Assembly: GCA_021323635.1 (NCBI GenBank)
Contig: JAJPKQ010000017.1
Coordinates: 233,949-297,948 of the forward strand
Direction: 5' to 3'
Origin: a bacterium
GTDB taxonomy: Bacteria; Actinomycetota; Thermoleophilia; Solirubrobacterales; Solirubrobacteraceae
Length of the DNA: 64,000 nucleotides
Shown here: piece by piece, positions 60,900 to 64,000 of the stretch
How the letters are laid out: each line of letters starts with the position of its first letter
How positions within the stretch are numbered: position 1 is the first letter of the stretch
Notes under the pieces: model-generated
The model's database searches: none
Seen by the model: only the letters and a program-made list of their open reading frames with translations
Told to the model about the DNA's origin: nothing
Translations under genes and position numbers: made by a program

Positions 60900-61481
60900 A
60901 TGCGCTTCGACACCAGGACGCGAACGGGAACGCTGCTCGGCGTGATTGCCAGCGTGATCCTGATCGCCGGCTGCGGATCCTCGGAAACCAAGTCTGGCAC
61001 GGTCTCCGCAAGCGCCTACGCCGGCCAGGTCTGCACCTCCGTCGCCTCCTGGCTGCACAACATCCAGTCGCGGGCGAGCACCCTGGAAGGTGAGCTCGGC
61101 AAGCAGACCGCTCCAACCGCCAGCAAGCGCGCGCTTGAAGAATTCTTAGCGGCGGCGCTTGCGGACACCGAAAGCGCCGCGAGCGCGCTGCGCGGCGCGG
61201 GCATCCCCCAGGTGGCCAACGGCCAGAAGATCGCAACAACGCTCGTTGCGGCCTTTGAACGAGCGCATGGGACGCTCGCTCAGCTCAAGAGCAAGGCCGC
61301 GGCGCTCTCGACCAAGAGCGCAAGCGTCTTCGCGAGCGAAGCAAAGCAGATCGCAAGCTCGGTGCAGGCGCTGCCGCTCACCCTCGGCAGCGGCGTCGCG
61401 GGCCTCAACAGCCCCGAACTGAACAAGGCTGCAGCGGAAAGCGCAACCTGCAAGAGCGTCGGCGCGCGCGCCAAGAGCTAG
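60900..61481 (+). CDS. Lipoprotein, tandem paralogue 2
   Basis: A 193-aa protein: signal helix TGTLLGVIASVILIAGCGSSET with lipobox IAGC, then SAYAGQVCTSVASWLHNIQSRASTLEG, aligned with the previous protein at Y-xx-QVCTSV-xx-WL, and a C-terminal SATCKSVGARAKS matching its SAACRSLGAG. About 47 nt separate the genes. ATG 60900, with GTG 60894 as an alternative. Ends in a 4-nt tail-to-tail overlap with the hydrolase gene. Confidence 0.75.
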   Translation: MRFDTRTRTGTLLGVIASVILIAGCGSSETKSGTVSASAYAGQVCTSVASWLHNIQSRASTLEGELGKQTAPTASKRALEEFLAAALADTESAASALRGAGIPQVANGQKIATTLVAAFERAHGTLAQLKSKAAALSTKSASVFASEAKQIASSVQALPLTLGSGVAGLNSPELNKAAAESATCKSVGARAKS

Positions 61482-62308
61482 CGAGCGCGCTGCGCAAGCG
61501 CAGCGATCGCGCGCGAGAGCCTTCCGCCCTGCCAGGCGATCGGCGAGCGCAGCGGCGGCGGCGCCTCCTCCACCAGCAGCTCAGCACCCGCGATCGCCCG
61601 CGCGTAGCGCTCGGCGATCGCAAGCGGGTGCCCGGGGTCTGCCTGATCGCGGCTGCCGACCACAAGCGCAGGCATCGCGAGCGCCTCCAGCTGCGAGAGG
61701 GACTCGAACGGTCGTGAGCGTGGCAGCGCTTCCAGCGCATCGGCAAGCGCATCCGGATGGCGATGCGCGGCAAGCCGCTGGCGGATGACCTGCACCACCG
61801 TGTCGCGAAACGGCTCAGCGATGCGCGAGCGATCATAGGCCGCCAGAAAGCCCTCCACGCCGCCCGTGCGCAGCCCCTGCGCAAGCGCATCCCAGCGCAG
61901 CCAGGAGAGCGCCTCCTGTCTCTCGTCGGCGCCGGGGTCGAATGCTGGCGTTATCAGCGCCAGCGCGCTGACCCGCTCGGGGCTGGCGAGCGCGAACGCC
62001 ACAGCGGTGTGCGCACCCATCGAGGCGCCCGCCAGCACTACACGCTCCAGCGAGAGGTGATCGAGCAGCGCCGTCAGATCGGCGCTGAGCAGCGCGTAGC
62101 TGTAGGCGCTTGGCACCGGCGCGGGATCGGACTCGCCGTGGCCGCGGGCGTCGTAGGCGATCACCCTGTGGCCGGTGCGCTGCAGCAGCGTAGACCCCAT
62201 CACCACGTAGCGGCGGGTCGCCGTCAGGCCGTGCAGGAGCACGATCGGGTGCCCTGCGCCGGAGTCATCCACCGCCAGACGCACCCCTTCGACGCCTGTC
62301 ACGAACAC
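61478..62308 (-). CDS. Alpha/beta-hydrolase, catalytic His not seen
   Basis: A 276-aa hydrolase: oxyanion HGLT (IVLLHGLTATRRY), VIAYDARGHGESDPAP, nucleophile elbow GASMG (VVLAGASMGAHTAVAFALASPERV), and the acid strand ALVVGSRDQADPGHP. The usual C-terminal Gly-His (or H-x-x-x-E-P) is replaced by EEAPPPLRSPIAWQGGRLSRAI; the only late His is in DPGHP. Substrate unknown. GTG/ATG choice: ATG 62308, opening on the first strand VEGVRLAVDDSG. Confidence 0.82.
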   Translation of the reverse strand: MFVTGVEGVRLAVDDSGAGHPIVLLHGLTATRRYVVMGSTLLQRTGHRVIAYDARGHGESDPAPVPSAYSYALLSADLTALLDHLSLERVVLAGASMGAHTAVAFALASPERVSALALITPAFDPGADERQEALSWLRWDALAQGLRTGGVEGFLAAYDRSRIAEPFRDTVVQVIRQRLAAHRHPDALADALEALPRSRPFESLSQLEALAMPALVVGSRDQADPGHPLAIAERYARAIAGAELLVEEAPPPLRSPIAWQGGRLSRAIAALAQRAR

Positions 62309-62522
62309 GGCCTAAGGCTACGCCTCAGCTGGCGCGGGCGCTCGTCGGGAGCGCAGCGCTAAGGCGGGCGCGCCTGCCCGCTCGCGCCACCGAGGGTGCT
62401 GGCGGCGGCGACCGAGCCGGCTGCGCATCGATCGTCCCGGTCCGGTGTTACTTGGCTAGAGTTCGCACGCAGATCGGGTCATGATCTCGTAGCAGAGTCA
62501 CGTCTCCCCAGGGGGTACTGCA

Positions 62523-62978
62523 ATGCGCAAGCTGCTTCTTCTCATCCTCGCTCCGCTGTTGATCGTCGCAATGCTTCCGGCAAGCGCGACGGCGCGCGCT
62601 CGCCGCTACGCCCGCCAGCGGCCCTTCAGCGGCTATGACAACGCCTATCTGCACCTGATCCATGCATCGGGCTCAAAGCTGATCGAGGAAGGCGATGCCT
62701 CCGGCGCGCTGCCCGGGCGCGTGCATGCTGTGCTGTTCGTCGGAGCGACCTTCCACGGGTCGTTTACCATCTACACACGCAACGGCGAGATCTTCGGCCA
62801 CGGCAGCGCGACACCGCACAGGGGAGCAGGCGAGATTGAAAGCTTTGCAGGCAAGACGTTTGTCACCGGCGGCACCGGTCGCTTCCGCGGCGCTCATGGC
62901 ACGGGCGGCCTCTACGGAACCTTCAACAGACGCAACTACCAGGTCGTTCTGCAGACGCGCGGGACGCTCTACACCTAA
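62523..62978 (+). CDS. Secreted small beta-rich protein
   Basis: A 151-aa protein with a signal peptide (LLLLILAPLLIVAMLPASATARA) and a beta-rich mature part: RVHAVLFVGATFHGSFTIYTRNGEIFGHGSATPH, then EIESFAGKTFVTGGTGRFRGAHGTGGLYGTFNRRNYQVVLQTRGTLYT. The GGTGRF-rGAhGtG pattern is that of small allene-oxide-cyclase-like or dirigent-like barrels; a weak resemblance only. ATG 62523 with a G-rich stretch before it. The next gene follows closely. Confidence 0.7.
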   Translation: MRKLLLLILAPLLIVAMLPASATARARRYARQRPFSGYDNAYLHLIHASGSKLIEEGDASGALPGRVHAVLFVGATFHGSFTIYTRNGEIFGHGSATPHRGAGEIESFAGKTFVTGGTGRFRGAHGTGGLYGTFNRRNYQVVLQTRGTLYT

Positions 62979-63024
62979 GAGACGCAACGCCGCCCTAGTC
63001 ACCGCCGCCGCGCTCGCCGCGGCG

Positions 63025-63888
63025 ATGACTCAGGCTCCGCTTGCGGTCGCCTCGCGCAGTGATCGTGCGGCACCCGGGCGCGTGCATGCGCGGGTGCAGC
63101 TTCAGCCCGATCACGCAGCGGCTTACGAGAGCCTGCGCGCGAGCATCAGCGCCGGGCTCTATCCCGAGCGCCTCGGAGGCCAGACGACGATCGTGCTCGG
63201 CTTCCAGATCACAGACCCCACCGTGCGCGTGCCGCCGCCGCTGCGTGCGATGTCGATCCTCTACCCGAACAACCTCGGAATTGCGCTCTCGGGGCTGGGG
63301 ATCGAAACGTGCGCAAGCGCAGTGGTCGAACTGACCGGCGCCGGCGGCTGCCCCCCGGACTCGGTGATGGGCCGCGGCAGCGCCCTGGCCGAGGTTCCCT
63401 TCGGGCCGGAAACCGTCCACGAGCAGGCCACGATCACGATCCTGCGAGCCGAAGACCAGGGCGGCTTCATCGCGCTGCTCTTCGACGCTCAGGCCGAAAG
63501 GCCGGTGCAGGCGAACATCGTCTTGACCGCCGAGCTGCTGCCCGCGCGCGTGCCTTACGGCGGGCGCATCTCCGTCTCGCTGCCGCTGGTGCCAAGCCTG
63601 CCCGAAGCACCGCCGGTGGCGGTCGTTGCGCTGCGCGCGACGCTTGGGCCGCTGGGACTGACCTACTATGAAGTGCGCCGCCACAGGCGCATCGCCTATC
63701 ACCCGAAGGGGATCTTCCTCCCCGACTCCTGCCCGCACGGCGGGTTTCCCTTTGCGGCCTCCTTCCGCTTTGAAGGCGGCACGGCCACGTCAGCGACGAC
63801 ACGTGTGCGCTGCCCGCGACCACGCAGAGACACAGCGCATCGACGGGGGGCGGCGGGCGGGCGCGCGAGGCCGTCCAAGCTGCTTTGA
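63025..63888 (+). CDS. Secreted protein, paralogue of the Mce-adjacent protein at 57985-58833; start uncertain
   Basis: From ATG 63025 the protein has 287 aa. Mature features: FQITDPTVRVPPPLRAMSILYPNNLGIALSGLGIETCASAVVELTGAGGCPPDSVMGRG, then FIALLFDAQAERPVQANIVLTAEL, and DSCPHGGFPFAASFRFEGG near the end with a basic tail. A signal-like stretch (RRNAALVTAAALAAAMTQAPLAVAS) lies across the chosen start, so translation probably begins upstream. The only earlier ATG in frame, 62896, would overlap the previous gene by 83 nt, and there is no GTG or TTG between. Shares C...C...SCP-GGFP with the Mce-adjacent protein. Confidence 0.7.
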   Translation: MTQAPLAVASRSDRAAPGRVHARVQLQPDHAAAYESLRASISAGLYPERLGGQTTIVLGFQITDPTVRVPPPLRAMSILYPNNLGIALSGLGIETCASAVVELTGAGGCPPDSVMGRGSALAEVPFGPETVHEQATITILRAEDQGGFIALLFDAQAERPVQANIVLTAELLPARVPYGGRISVSLPLVPSLPEAPPVAVVALRATLGPLGLTYYEVRRHRRIAYHPKGIFLPDSCPHGGFPFAASFRFEGGTATSATTRVRCPRPRRDTAHRRGAAGGRARPSKLL

Positions 63889-63953
63889 ATAGGTGAGCCC
63901 TTCACATTCGCCTGTTTGCAGCCGCTTTGGCCGTTCCTTGACGCCCTGACCAC

Positions 63954-63999
63954 GCGCTAAGCGCCACGCAGCCACAGCTTCCTGGCGTGCGCTAAGCGC
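63954..63999. repeat. Two GCGCTAAGCGC repeats flanking an imperfect hairpin at the window end
   Basis: GCGCTAAGCGC occurs at 63954-63964 and 63989-63999; each is a near-palindrome. Between them AGCGCCACGC can pair with GCGTGCGCT with one bulge. It may be the terminator of the gene ending at 63888, cut close by the window edge. Confidence 0.4.
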
Positions 64000-64000
64000 G

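Overview
The window is a GC-rich (roughly two thirds G+C or more) bacterial chromosome segment with tightly packed genes, many GTG/TTG starts and frequent 1-4 nt gene overlaps. A six-gene Mce cluster, a DUF3467 protein, a PrkC-like Ser/Thr kinase, a CXXXY-type CcmE and the uvrC-rapZ-gap-pgk-tpiA block point to an actinobacterium, most likely class Thermoleophilia (Solirubrobacterales). That placement is an inference: there is no rRNA here. Long open frames on the opposite strand of real genes are an effect of base composition and are not reported.

Layout. 0-6 kb: a GntR regulator (cut by the window edge) diverging from a membrane-anchored protein with an internal duplication, a GAF-GGDEF cyclase, an NTF2-fold protein and a class II glutamine amidotransferase. 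6-13 kb: an accessory, recombined region with an antitoxin/PIN pair, a HIRAN-like protein, an acetyltransferase-like protein, a membrane protein, an HTH/PIN toxin-antitoxin pair, a YdeI-family gene and tRNA-Trp. Within it the order PIN - YdeI - tRNA-Trp occurs twice (6.7-8.3 kb and 12.0-13.1 kb), and a different member is intact in each copy. 13-18 kb: an RNA methyltransferase, a phosphofructokinase with PPi-type residues, a Phd/VapC module sitting between two copies of an 80-bp repeat, an alcohol dehydrogenase and a DedA protein. 18-31 kb: a large modular lytic transglycosylase, secG, and cytochrome c maturation genes in two groups (ccmE-ccmF-ccmI-like at 21.3-24.3 kb; ccmG-ccmH at 28.2-29.3 kb), with acyl-CoA dehydrogenase, MBL-fold and YceH genes, tRNA-Gly and argS between or beside them.

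31-44 kb: DUF3467; an operon of metallophosphoesterase, lipoprotein and Ser/Thr kinase ending in a 17-bp-stem terminator; an Hsp20 gene with a near-consensus promoter; a MarR regulator; then uvrC, rapZ, gap, pgk, tpiA. The yvcK and whiA genes that commonly sit between rapZ and gap are missing, and secG is elsewhere. 42-47 kb: a membrane diguanylate cyclase, small membrane proteins, an enoyl-CoA hydratase and a fatty acyl-CoA reductase/SDR fusion.

46.8-58.8 kb: a minus-strand cluster of six Mce/MlaD proteins read mceA to mceF, followed by an MlaF-type ATPase and an FtsX/MacB-type permease, with a secreted protein upstream. No YrbE/MlaE permease is present. 59-64 kb: a divergent PurM, two tandem paralogous lipoproteins, an alpha/beta hydrolase and two secreted proteins. 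The last of these is a paralogue of the secreted protein beside the Mce cluster.
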